Positions 49,172 through 57,500 of a DNA stretch of 64,000 nt are shown one piece after another. The position numbers and the translations under genes were made by a program. Origin of the DNA: Promethearchaeota archaeon (lineage in GTDB: Archaea; Asgardarchaeota; Thorarchaeia; Thorarchaeales; Thorarchaeaceae). The stretch is taken from assembly GCA_014728035.1 (NCBI GenBank), contig WJMJ01000034.1, positions 30,541-94,540 on the forward strand. Reading direction: 5' to 3'. The notes under the pieces are model-generated. The model was not told the DNA's origin. It ran no database searches and was given only the letters and a program-made list of their open reading frames with translations. Each line of letters opens with the position of its first letter. The stretch's first letter is position 1.

Positions 49172-50461
49172 TTATTCTGAGCGAAGCGCGTCAACTGGTG
49201 TAAGCTTTGATGCACGCCATGCTGGATAAAGCGCAAAGATGACACTAACCAGAATGCCAAAGATCATCGCCTGAATTGCCAAAAGAGGAGTCATCACAGG
49301 TGTAATGGTCATTGAACTGGTAACTGAAGAGCCTATTCCACCACCAGGCCTAATGCCACCTAGACTGCTGAAACTTCTTGCGACTATATTAGCCATAATC
49401 GAGCCAACAAGTAATCCTACGATTCCTCCAATTACCCCAATAAGAAGAGCTTCTGCAAGAAATACTGCTAACACGGTACGTCCCTTTGCTCCAAGAGCTT
49501 TTAGGATACCTATCTCTCGCGTTCTTTCCATGAGAGAAACTATCATGATATTCATGATTCCAACTCCTGCTACAACTAGAGATATTCCAGCAATACCAGC
49601 AAGTAGGTTCTCAACTGTGTTTAGAACAGAGGATAATGTATCAAGGATAGCAGTTGGAGATGTAACTGAAACTTCACCCTCATATAGATCTTCGATACGT
49701 TCTATGACTTGGTTGATGAATTCTTCATCGTCGTTTTCAAGCTTTACTGCAATACTTGTTACCTCTTCAGTATTGAAATAATCCAATGCGGAATCTATAG
49801 GAATGTATATCCCTGTGTCAGATGGTCCAAAGCCAATCGAACCAATTTTCTCCAATACTCCAACCACAGTTAGGGACAGATTAACTGGCACAAGTTCAGT
49901 TCCGTTTCGAGTCATGTAGAATACATTGACTGTATCACCTATATCTACGAGGTGAGTACCATTGTTATACGGATCATAAATTGTATGTCCAATAATAGTT
50001 GAGCTATTTCCAGGGTTGTCAGGTATCTCGCCATGTGCTACTGCAAATGTAGAATACAAATCCGCATAGATTTCAAAATCCACACCTGTAAGTGACAATG
50101 GTATACTTCCATCTTCAAATTCGAATGTGGTTGTTTTACTCACTGAGGCTGCTGATTTACTGACTCCCTCAACTTCATTGATAATCTCAGTATCGTTATT
50201 ATATAATACAAAATCGCTAGAATCACCACTGCCACCAAATCCAATCATGCCTCCATTATTTCCAGCAGATACAATCACAGTATCAGTCGAAAATCCTTCC
50301 TGAAACTGATTTGTGATGGCTACCTGAAAACCCTCAGTAAAGGACAACAATGCAACAATAGCTGCAATCCCAATTACAATTCCGAGTGTGGTCAACGCAG
50401 ACCGGACCTTCCTAAGCTTGATAGCCCCAAAAGAAAAACCAAGAGTGTCACGAGTTTTCAT
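49172..50461 (-). CDS. MacB/FtsX-type ABC exporter permease
   Basis: The 429-aa permease has the usual plan: one N-terminal helix (ALTTLGIVIGIAAIVALLSF), a large extracellular domain of about 220 residues (MacB_PCD type), and three C-terminal helices carrying the FtsX motif MERTREIGILKALGAKGRTV and GIVGLLVGSIMANIV. It ends SKLTPVDALRSE, the common end of this family. These transporters move lipids, peptides or drugs, or transmit mechanical force. The start overlaps the stop of the ATPase gene by 4 nt (50458-50461). With the PadR gene it makes a three-gene operon. Confidence 0.92.
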   Translation of the reverse strand: MKTRDTLGFSFGAIKLRKVRSALTTLGIVIGIAAIVALLSFTEGFQVAITNQFQEGFSTDTVIVSAGNNGGMIGFGGSGDSSDFVLYNNDTEIINEVEGVSKSAASVSKTTTFEFEDGSIPLSLTGVDFEIYADLYSTFAVAHGEIPDNPGNSSTIIGHTIYDPYNNGTHLVDIGDTVNVFYMTRNGTELVPVNLSLTVVGVLEKIGSIGFGPSDTGIYIPIDSALDYFNTEEVTSIAVKLENDDEEFINQVIERIEDLYEGEVSVTSPTAILDTLSSVLNTVENLLAGIAGISLVVAGVGIMNIMIVSLMERTREIGILKALGAKGRTVLAVFLAEALLIGVIGGIVGLLVGSIMANIVARSFSSLGGIRPGGGIGSSVTSSMTITPVMTPLLAIQAMIFGILVSVIFALYPAWRASKLTPVDALRSE

Positions 50462-51147
50462 TGTCCATTCACCTCATCTGCAACCAGATGTCCATCCTTC
50501 ATTCTTAGAGTTCGTTTCGTTCGTTTTGCCATCTCCAAATCGTGAGTAACCATAATGCAGGTAACTTTCTTTTCTTCATTCAGCTCGACAATAAGATCGA
50601 TTAAAGATGCTGCTGTAACTGAATCTAGGTTGCCAGTTGGTTCATCCATCAAAAGAAAACTCGGGTTGCTAACTAGAGCTCTTGCCACTGCAACTCTTTG
50701 TCTCTCTCCACCACTGAGTTCAGAGCTCTTGTGATGAATACGATCACCAAGCCCTACACTAATTAGCACTTCTCTTGCCCGTTCCTGTCTCTCTTTCTTT
50801 GGAACACCAGCGATAACTAGAGGTAGCTCGACATTTCCGATTGCGTTAAGTCGAGGTATTAGGTTGAAAAACTGAAAAACGAATCCAACTTTTGTTCTAG
50901 CTTCCGCTAATTCATTGTCAGAGAGTTCTGATACATCTATTCCCTCAATCAAAAGAGAACCGCTTGTTGGACGATCAAGAGCTCCAATAAGATTGAGTAA
51001 TGTTGATTTCCCGCTTCCTGAAGGGCCGAGGATAGTTACAAACTCGCCCTGTTCTACAACAAAATCTGCTCCTCGTAGTGCCTTTACAGGTACTTGGCCC
51101 AGCATGTAGGTCTTTGTTAAATTCTGTGCTTCTAATACAGTTGTCAT
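50458..51147 (-). CDS. ABC exporter ATP-binding protein (LolD/MacB type)
   Basis: The 229-aa ATPase has Walker A LGPSGSGKSTLLN, the Q-loop FVFQFFNLIP, the signature LSGGERQRVAVARAL, Walker B FLLMDEPTGNLD and the H-loop MVTHDLEMAKR. This is the MJ0796/LolD class that powers FtsX-like permeases. It lies between the PadR regulator (37 nt away) and the permease (overlapping by ATGA), so the three are one unit. The extra residue pattern PTGNLDS is typical of this class. Confidence 0.95.
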   Translation of the reverse strand: MTTVLEAQNLTKTYMLGQVPVKALRGADFVVEQGEFVTILGPSGSGKSTLLNLIGALDRPTSGSLLIEGIDVSELSDNELAEARTKVGFVFQFFNLIPRLNAIGNVELPLVIAGVPKKERQERAREVLISVGLGDRIHHKSSELSGGERQRVAVARALVSNPSFLLMDEPTGNLDSVTAASLIDLIVELNEEKKVTCIMVTHDLEMAKRTKRTLRMKDGHLVADEVNGQ

Positions 51148-51183
51148 GTTCTAAGTCCCCTTGTTGGGAGCCAGAACAACAAT

Positions 51184-51948
51184 CTATTCGGATTCTGTTT
51201 CTTCTAGGATTTCTTCTAGCCTTTTTTTAGTTGATTTGAGAATCTTCTCAACTTGAGCAATTCTTTCCTTACTTGGATTCTCAACTAGTTCCATCGCAAG
51301 GCTCATTGATATTCTTACAAGATCTCGAAATGTATCCTGTAAGACCACCAATTCATCGTTCTTACGGATGAATGGTAATAATGGAAATGGCCCAGATTGG
51401 AATCGCTTTCTCATTCGTTCACCAAATTGCATCTCTTTGTTGAACAGAGCTTCTCCAAGCTCAGTAAGCTTGTATCGCTTTAATGTTCCTTTTTCAGAAG
51501 ATAGCTCGATTATGCTGTCTTCTTTCAGCTTCTTCAACAGAGGATATAATGAGCCTGGACTAGGGGTCCATTCTCCTTGAGTTTCCTCTTCTATCGCTGA
51601 AGTAATCTCAGAACCGGACATAGCTCGTTCTCGAAGCAATTGTAGTACTTTGTATCGAAGATAACCTCTGGGAACACTTGAGGTGCTCTGTAACCAAGGT
51701 TTCATTGCTTCTTGTGGGAGGAATTTTGGTAGCTCATCGAATTCTGCTAGTTTATCCTTAGATAAATAGAACCGGTCGTCAACCTGGACAAAGGGAAGAC
51801 GTTCACCCATAGGTGAGTTGACTACATATTCGAGAAGTCTTGGGAGACCCAATTCTTTCAGTGTAAGAGCAGTCTTCTCACTAGTTGCTCCTTTCTTCTT
51901 GAAAACAGCAATTGCGTGTTCAATCCTTCGTCTCATGTCGTTCTTCAT
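51184..51948 (-). CDS. PadR-family transcriptional regulator
   Basis: The 254-aa protein has a PadR winged-helix domain at about residues 95-175 (numbering from the MKND start): GYLRYKVLQLLRERAMSGSE, then EWTPSPGSLYPLLKKLKEDS, then LKRYKLTELGEALF, the standard three motifs with the SxGSLYP(x)L wing. A long C-terminal helical part gives dimerisation. The N-terminal 90 residues are extra. I chose ATG 51948, because the TTG at 51981 lies inside the operator palindrome. PadR proteins repress neighbouring transporter genes and their own gene, and are released by drugs or lipids. The ABC genes follow directly. Confidence 0.9.
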   Translation of the reverse strand: MKNDMRRRIEHAIAVFKKKGATSEKTALTLKELGLPRLLEYVVNSPMGERLPFVQVDDRFYLSKDKLAEFDELPKFLPQEAMKPWLQSTSSVPRGYLRYKVLQLLRERAMSGSEITSAIEEETQGEWTPSPGSLYPLLKKLKEDSIIELSSEKGTLKRYKLTELGEALFNKEMQFGERMRKRFQSGPFPLLPFIRKNDELVVLQDTFRDLVRISMSLAMELVENPSKERIAQVEKILKSTKKRLEEILEETESE

Positions 51949-51977
51949 GTTGTTCTGACCTTTTGTTCTTATCGTTT

Positions 51978-52021
51978 GCAATATCGTTAACGATATTGCT
52001 TACAATATCACTAGTGATATT
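51978..52021. promoter_or_regulatory. Two tandem operator palindromes for the PadR/ABC operon
   Basis: A perfect 22-bp palindrome, 51978-51999 (centre GTTAAC), is followed after 4 nt by a perfect 18-bp palindrome, 52004-52021 (centre ACTAGT). Both share the half-site AATATC...GATATT. They lie between the TATA box at 52021-52032 and the PadR start at 51948. A dimeric repressor bound here would block transcription. Autoregulation by PadR is the natural reading. Confidence 0.8.
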
Positions 52022-52032
52022 TTATATATAAA
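52021..52032 (-). promoter_or_regulatory. TATA box of the PadR/ABC operon
   Basis: TTTATATATAAA is directly upstream (minus-strand sense) of the two operators. The transcript should start about 25 nt downstream, at roughly 51996-52002, within the first palindrome. The sequence is itself symmetric, so weak transcription in the other direction is possible. Confidence 0.6.
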
Positions 52033-52178
52033 GAGGATGTATGAATCATACATCGGTTGTAGGGAAAACCTGAATCAAGGAGGGATATCACAATCACATC
52101 TGACTAGAAGGAAGGAGCAAAGTGGTATCTATAACTTTCAAGATAGGACCTCCTCTGTTGGTTCAAATGATTTCGATG

Positions 52179-52343
52179 TTAGATAGCTTCTTCAATTTCA
52201 TCAAGTTTATCCTCACCGATATCATTCCATCCCATTGAATTATCAAACCCATCAAGAATAGATCCAGCATCTGGTTTTTGATCTTGCTCTATTGGTTCAT
52301 CTATTTCAATTTTAGGTGCTTTTTGGTACCTGTATTTTGGTAT
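52179..52343 (-). pseudogene. Possible coding remnant (about 54 codons, no start)
   Basis: In the 343-nt gap 52022-52364 the minus strand has a 54-codon frame with no ATG before codon 37. Its composition is that of a real acidic protein tail (APKIEIDEPIEQDQKPDAG and WNDIGEDKLDEIEEA). It lies directly after the VapC-type stop, in the same frame and separated only by a short stretch with two stops. I read it as the C-terminal end of a decayed gene, or as a small unrecognised gene with a rare start. The rest of the gap holds the PadR promoter and otherwise nothing I recognise. Confidence 0.3.
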
Positions 52344-52364
52344 TCAATGCATTTTGAGAATCCT

Positions 52365-52808
52365 TTATGAATTGTTAAAAGGATTGATAATTTCTAGAAA
52401 AGAAAAGTCTTCAAAATCTCGAGTATTTTCGGTATAAATTGTTCCAATACCAAATTCCAAAGCAGTTGCCGCTATAACACAATCAAATATTCTAGCTTTC
52501 TTTATTTTGTATTCCTCAATCAATGAAAAAACCATGAGAGTAGTAGTTGTAGTTGGTTCAATTATAATCATTTTTTCAGAGAACCAGAAATCTTCACAAA
52601 TAGAAATCGCTTCCTCCACAGAGAGTGGATTTTCTATTCTTCTTGGATTTGTTACAACCGCAAAAAATTCATACAGGTTTTGAGGAAGTAAGATTGGTTG
52701 TGTCTTAGATTCCATTGCTTGGATAATTAAATGGCTTGCTTTTTCTTGATGAGGAGATGATGCGTTATGAGCATGCACTAAGATATTGGTATCAATCAAT
52801 ATCTTCAT
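52365..52808 (-). CDS. vapC: PIN-domain toxin, VapC type
   Basis: The 147-aa protein has the PIN layout: MKILIDTNILVHA (first Asp), LYEFFAVVTNPRR (Glu with Asn-Pro), ARIFDCVIAATALEFG (Asp), and IYTENTRDF (last acidic group). VapC toxins are metal-dependent ribonucleases that cut tRNA or rRNA. The gene start overlaps the stop of the upstream small gene by 17 nt (52792-52808), the usual antitoxin-toxin arrangement. Confidence 0.85.
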   Translation of the reverse strand: MKILIDTNILVHAHNASSPHQEKASHLIIQAMESKTQPILLPQNLYEFFAVVTNPRRIENPLSVEEAISICEDFWFSEKMIIIEPTTTTTLMVFSLIEEYKIKKARIFDCVIAATALEFGIGTIYTENTRDFEDFSFLEIINPFNNS

Positions 52809-53115
52809 AGATCTGGCTTCTCCCTAAAGGTGTTACAATAGATCCAAGATCAGGTGGGTTTTTCATTCTATGATATAGTCTTTCATTTGCTTGATTTCTT
52901 TTCTTGAGAATAAATTTGTCAATGTCCTTTTCTATGTCTATATCAGTATTACCAGTAAGTTGAAGCCACTCAAGAATTGCTAGCCTCTTACTCTCTTTAA
53001 CTTGTTCAATTTCCAACTCGCCGCCAAGTATCCTTTCAACCGGATTTTTTTTAGATTCAGTTGTATGCTCATGTGTGTGTTCAAATTCCATTTCTATTCT
53101 ATTTAACATACTCAT
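52792..53115 (-). CDS. Probable antitoxin partner of the VapC-type toxin
   Basis: The 107-aa product is highly charged and helical (ERILGGELEIEQVKESKRLA, then DKFILKKRNQANERLYHRMK). I recognise no DNA-binding fold with certainty; the Glu/Lys-rich form fits a VapB-type or non-standard antitoxin. Assignment rests mainly on size, on its place directly upstream, and on the 17-nt overlap with the toxin gene. The N-terminal part is His/Glu-rich (EFEHTHEHTTESKK). A start at 53109 is also possible. Confidence 0.55.
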   Translation of the reverse strand: MSMLNRIEMEFEHTHEHTTESKKNPVERILGGELEIEQVKESKRLAILEWLQLTGNTDIDIEKDIDKFILKKRNQANERLYHRMKNPPDLGSIVTPLGRSQIYEDID

Positions 53116-53182
53116 TTTTAGAACATATAAACAACTGTATCATATTACTTGGAATTAAAAGAGAGATAAGGATGACATAAAA

Positions 53183-54394
53183 TCAGAAATCTGGTGAATA
53201 ATTATTATATTCTTGAGGAAGTATAATTTCTGTACAGTTGTGAAATGCCATAAATAGTTTAAATCCCTCATGAGCTCGATGCTTAAATTCCGGATCTATT
53301 GTAAAATCATCCTCAAAATATAGACTCTTTATCTCCAGCAAATCCTTATCGCGATGAACCTTTGCGTCTAACCTTCCTACAAGGTCACAACCGTCAAGAA
53401 TTGGAAGTACAAAATAACCATAGACCCGTTTTTGTTTCGGAACATAGCATTCAATCTTGTAATCAAAATTCCATATCTCTGCAGGATAATGACGTTCACG
53501 TAGAATATTATCAAAAGGAGTAAGAATCTTGATGGGGTGATCATCAAATGCTTCTGAATCAATCCTCTCTAATTCATTTAATTTCTCAGAGAGGCAATAA
53601 TACGGAGTATCTCGTCCTTCAATCTGTACCTTCAAGATATACTCAGATTCAACAAACTCCTCAAGGTTTTTCTCTATCTGTGATTGCCGAGATCCCCATA
53701 ACTTTCGAGCTGGAAGTTTTCCAACATAAGATCTAAAGTCCTTGTAACTAGCAACACCTAGACACCCTAGAACAGTATCAATAAGGAACTCTTCAGCTTC
53801 TTCATCAGTCAACTTCTTATCAATAATCGAGGAAGGAATGACTCGTTCTGCAACATCGTAGGCTTTTTGGAATCCCTCACGATAAGCAACCATGAGTTTC
53901 CCCATATAGAACAGATACTCCATTGCAGTCTTTTCAGCTTTCCAATCCCACCAACCTTCACCCGATTGCTCCCTAGTCCCATATTCTGAACTTTTCACTG
54001 GACCATTCTTCTTAACGTATTGGTAGACTTCTTCAATAAACTCTCGATTCTTGAGACCCCATTTCTTGTACGACTTCCAAATTTGGTCTTCGTAAAATTG
54101 CAATCGCCACTTATAGAATGGATAAGATTCCATAGGCATAAGACAAAGAGCATGAGACCAGTGTTCGAATAAGTCGCCATTTTTCTCATACTCCCAAATC
54201 GTTCCATCTTCGTAATCTGGAAATCGATTGAAGGTAATTAGATTATGACTTCTGGAAACAACAGATATTGTGTCAATCTGAATATTGTGAATCCTCTTAG
54301 CAACAGAGGAAACACAAGTGGAAGGCTTGGATGTTCTGAGACCTTGTATATCTAGAATGAAGGCCCTAACTTGTTCTAACGAAACCTCTGTCAT
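53183..54394 (-). CDS. YcaQ/HTH_42-family DNA glycosylase
   Basis: The 403-aa protein fits the winged-helix HTH_42 family of AlkZ/YcaQ-type glycosylases that unhook DNA cross-links. The catalytic QxD motif is in HNIQIDTISVVSRSHNLI near residue 45, as in the YcaQ/AlkX group (AlkZ has QxQ). Winged-helix segments and a conserved YYCLSEKL and DNILRERHY follow. I chose ATG 54394 over a TTG at 54406. The gene is monocistronic between the toxin-antitoxin pair and the beta-helix gene (same strand). Substrate specificity within the family is inferred from the QxD form only. Confidence 0.82.
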   Translation of the reverse strand: MTEVSLEQVRAFILDIQGLRTSKPSTCVSSVAKRIHNIQIDTISVVSRSHNLITFNRFPDYEDGTIWEYEKNGDLFEHWSHALCLMPMESYPFYKWRLQFYEDQIWKSYKKWGLKNREFIEEVYQYVKKNGPVKSSEYGTREQSGEGWWDWKAEKTAMEYLFYMGKLMVAYREGFQKAYDVAERVIPSSIIDKKLTDEEAEEFLIDTVLGCLGVASYKDFRSYVGKLPARKLWGSRQSQIEKNLEEFVESEYILKVQIEGRDTPYYCLSEKLNELERIDSEAFDDHPIKILTPFDNILRERHYPAEIWNFDYKIECYVPKQKRVYGYFVLPILDGCDLVGRLDAKVHRDKDLLEIKSLYFEDDFTIDPEFKHRAHEGFKLFMAFHNCTEIILPQEYNNYSPDF

Positions 54395-54554
54395 AATCGA
54401 ATTCAAATATAGCAGGCTTAAGAAAAGTTCTCTCTATTTCTATGAGAATTCAAATTCATCATCGATATCAATTTCACAGGTTTCAAAATCCATTATGATA
54501 CAATTATCGAGCTGTCTGATTTTATTGTGACATCACATTGATAAAAAAAGGAGC

Positions 54555-54573
54555 GCCATCCCTGAAGGATGGC
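54555..54573 (-). terminator. Strong intrinsic terminator of the beta-helix surface gene
   Basis: GCCATCC (54555-54561) pairs perfectly with GGATGGC (54567-54573) around 5 nt. Read on the minus strand, it is 20 nt after the stop at 54594 and is followed by GCTCCTTTTTTT, a clear U-tract. Confidence 0.85.
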
Positions 54574-54593
54574 ATTAAGATTTCTTAATGGTA

Positions 54594-57500
54594 CTATGAC
54601 TTTTTCTTTGCTATTGCCAAGACAATAACTAGGACAAATGCCACAAAGGTTGCACTCAGTAAGACTGTCATCTGTTCGGATGGTACCTGACTATCGGTTG
54701 GAGTTGTTGTTTCAGTAGTTGTGGGGGTTGTTTCTGTTACAGTACTAGTTTCACTAGTTGTTGTAGTTGTAGTGGTTGTAGTGATATCATTGGTCACAGT
54801 CACTATCACGGTATCGATTGCAGTATTTCCACTTGTATCACTAACAATGATTGTGTAATTATACACTCCAGCAGAGAGATAATCAATTACTATCTCAATC
54901 TCCGAGCCATTCCACGAATCGGTTTCCAAGACTGTACCGTTTCGTAAGATTCTGTATGATGCAGGTAGATCATCAGACGGAATCCATGTGATGTTATGTC
55001 CTGTTGTTCCCACCTCATAAGTATAGTCAGCTGGACTATCAATGGTGGGCGAAGTTGTGTCGACGACATGTACAAAGACGGTATCTTCGACAGTATTACC
55101 ACTGTCATCCGAAACTACCACAGTGTAATTATACTCTCCCAAATCCAAGTCATCAACATTGAGGGTGATTTGACTACCATCCCAATTCTGACTGTCAACA
55201 ATTTCACCATCCAGATAGATAGTAAAGTTGCCGGGGTCCAAATCAGTTGGCTCCCAGATAATGTGATTATCCGAAGAATTGAACTCATATTCCATATCCA
55301 TTGGACTGTTAATTTCAGGATTTGTTGAATCGATAATAATTACTAAAACCGTATCTGTAGCTTGGTTATTACTAGTATCTTTCACCAGCAACGTATAATT
55401 GAATACACCGAGTTCAAGACAATCGACAGGAGTAGTAAAGTTTGGTCCGGTCCAACTCTCTGAAACATCCAGATTACCATTAACATAGAGTTGGCAGAGA
55501 TTCGGATTAAGGTCTGAAATGTTCCAACACAGTATCTGCCCAGTTGTTCCCAACTCATAATCAGTATCATCAAGACTGTCTATATCTGGAGCTGTTGTAT
55601 CAATCACTTCCACAGTTACAGTGTCTGAAACTGAATTCCCACCAAAGTCAACTACAATTAGCGTATACTGATAAACTCCAATTGTTAGACCATCAACATC
55701 AATGTGTATAGTTGAGCCGTCCCAAAATCCACTTCCAACGATACTACCATTCCTTTGTACCTGATAGCTGACCGGATTCAGATCTGTGGGGTGCCATTCT
55801 ATCGTATGTTCGGTTGTTCCCATCTCATACTCAATATCTGCTGGACTGTCTATCTCTGGCGACACCCAGTCAATAAGAACGGGATGATTATCAACACTAT
55901 TTCCAATTCCAGGTATATGGTAAATACCACTCTGATCATAATCGTCCCATTTGTTACCTTGAGTACCGTTATCCCACAGATTTGCATTGCCATTATCGTA
56001 TCCGTTTTGTACGGTATTGTATCCAATCGTGTTTGAATACAACAGAGAATTATCAGAGTCCTTGTCTAAGTACACTCCATATTCGTTATGAGAGAGTGTG
56101 TTATTTGTGACATTGGAATAATCAGACCCCTGAAGATATAGACCATATTGATTCAGAGATATTGAAGTATTCCTAATTTCCGTGTAGTGGGATGAAACCA
56201 ACTGAATTCCATAGTCGTTGTTAAGAGTAATTGCACTTTCTGTGATGGTGCATTCCGTTGAATCATCGATACGTATTCCGCTAATTGTGTTTTCGGTCGT
56301 ATCAACTCCAGAGATAGTACAATTTGTACAATAGCCAAGTTGTATTCCGATGGAAGTTTCAGAAAACTTACCCCCACTGACCGTGACATCTTCACAATCT
56401 GCGAGGATTATCTGTCCAAATTGTGTTCCATCAATCTCGATTCCAGTAAGCTCCTTGAAATATCCGAGATCTTTACCATTCACTAAGTTGTTTGAAATCT
56501 CATGTTTCCACTGCTCAAGAGTACAACCAATATAGATTCCATTATTCTCAAGGACGTTACCCTCAACGGTAATTCGGTCACATTCATTAATAGAGATCCC
56601 ACATTCTTTGTTATCCGATATTGTGTTATTTAGAATATAACAGTCAGCTGAAACCATCAGGATGATTCCATCTTTAGTATTATTCATAATAGTAGTATCT
56701 GAGATGGTGCAATTGTCTATATTCCATCCATGAATTCCAAATCTTCCATTTCCAATTGACATACAATTAAGCACGCTACAATTTGCAATTTCAGCTAGGT
56801 GGATTCCATTAAGACGATTACTCTCTGCAGTATTATTCTTCAGGTCGCAGAAAGAAGAAGAGTATAGAAAGATACCGTGTTCCCCATTTAGTTGTGCGGT
56901 ATTGTTCTCAATAACACAATAAGGGGCTTCGTGAAACTCGAATCCACGCCCGTTATTTCCTTCAACCGTGTTATTTAGTACAGTACATCCACCAGAATAG
57001 TATGGGAAAATTCCAGATTCTAAGTTATCAGCAACAGTGTTATTGATAATCATAGTATTATCGGAGAAGAAAACAAGGATACCATACACTGCGTTGGAGG
57101 ATTGTGTGTTGTCTTCTATAGTACAATCTGGTGAGGAATCAAGTAATATACCATACAGGAGATTGTCAATTAAGACACAATTGGATAGATTACATTTTGT
57201 TGACTCTTCTAACCGAATTCCGTATCTTGAGTTCTCTCTTGACACCAAATCAACAACAGTACAGTTCGTACAGTGGCCAAATTGAATGCCTGCAGTAACA
57301 CGCTTTAGCTCTCCATTTCGAACCGTTGAATCAGAACAGTTTGCAAGAACTATCTGACCATAATTAGACGCATCGATTTCTAACCCAATTGAGTTTTTGA
57401 AGTACCCAAGATTCTTTTCATTCACAATATTATCAACAAATGTATGCTGCCATGCAGAGAATGATCCTTGGAGAAAAACACCATTCTCAACTAGTACGTT

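Noticed and set aside
54720..54790. ACA/TTG-type triplet repeat as a possible microsatellite
   Set aside because: It encodes the Thr-rich stalk of the beta-helix protein; codons are mixed, and it needs no explanation beyond a glycosylated spacer.
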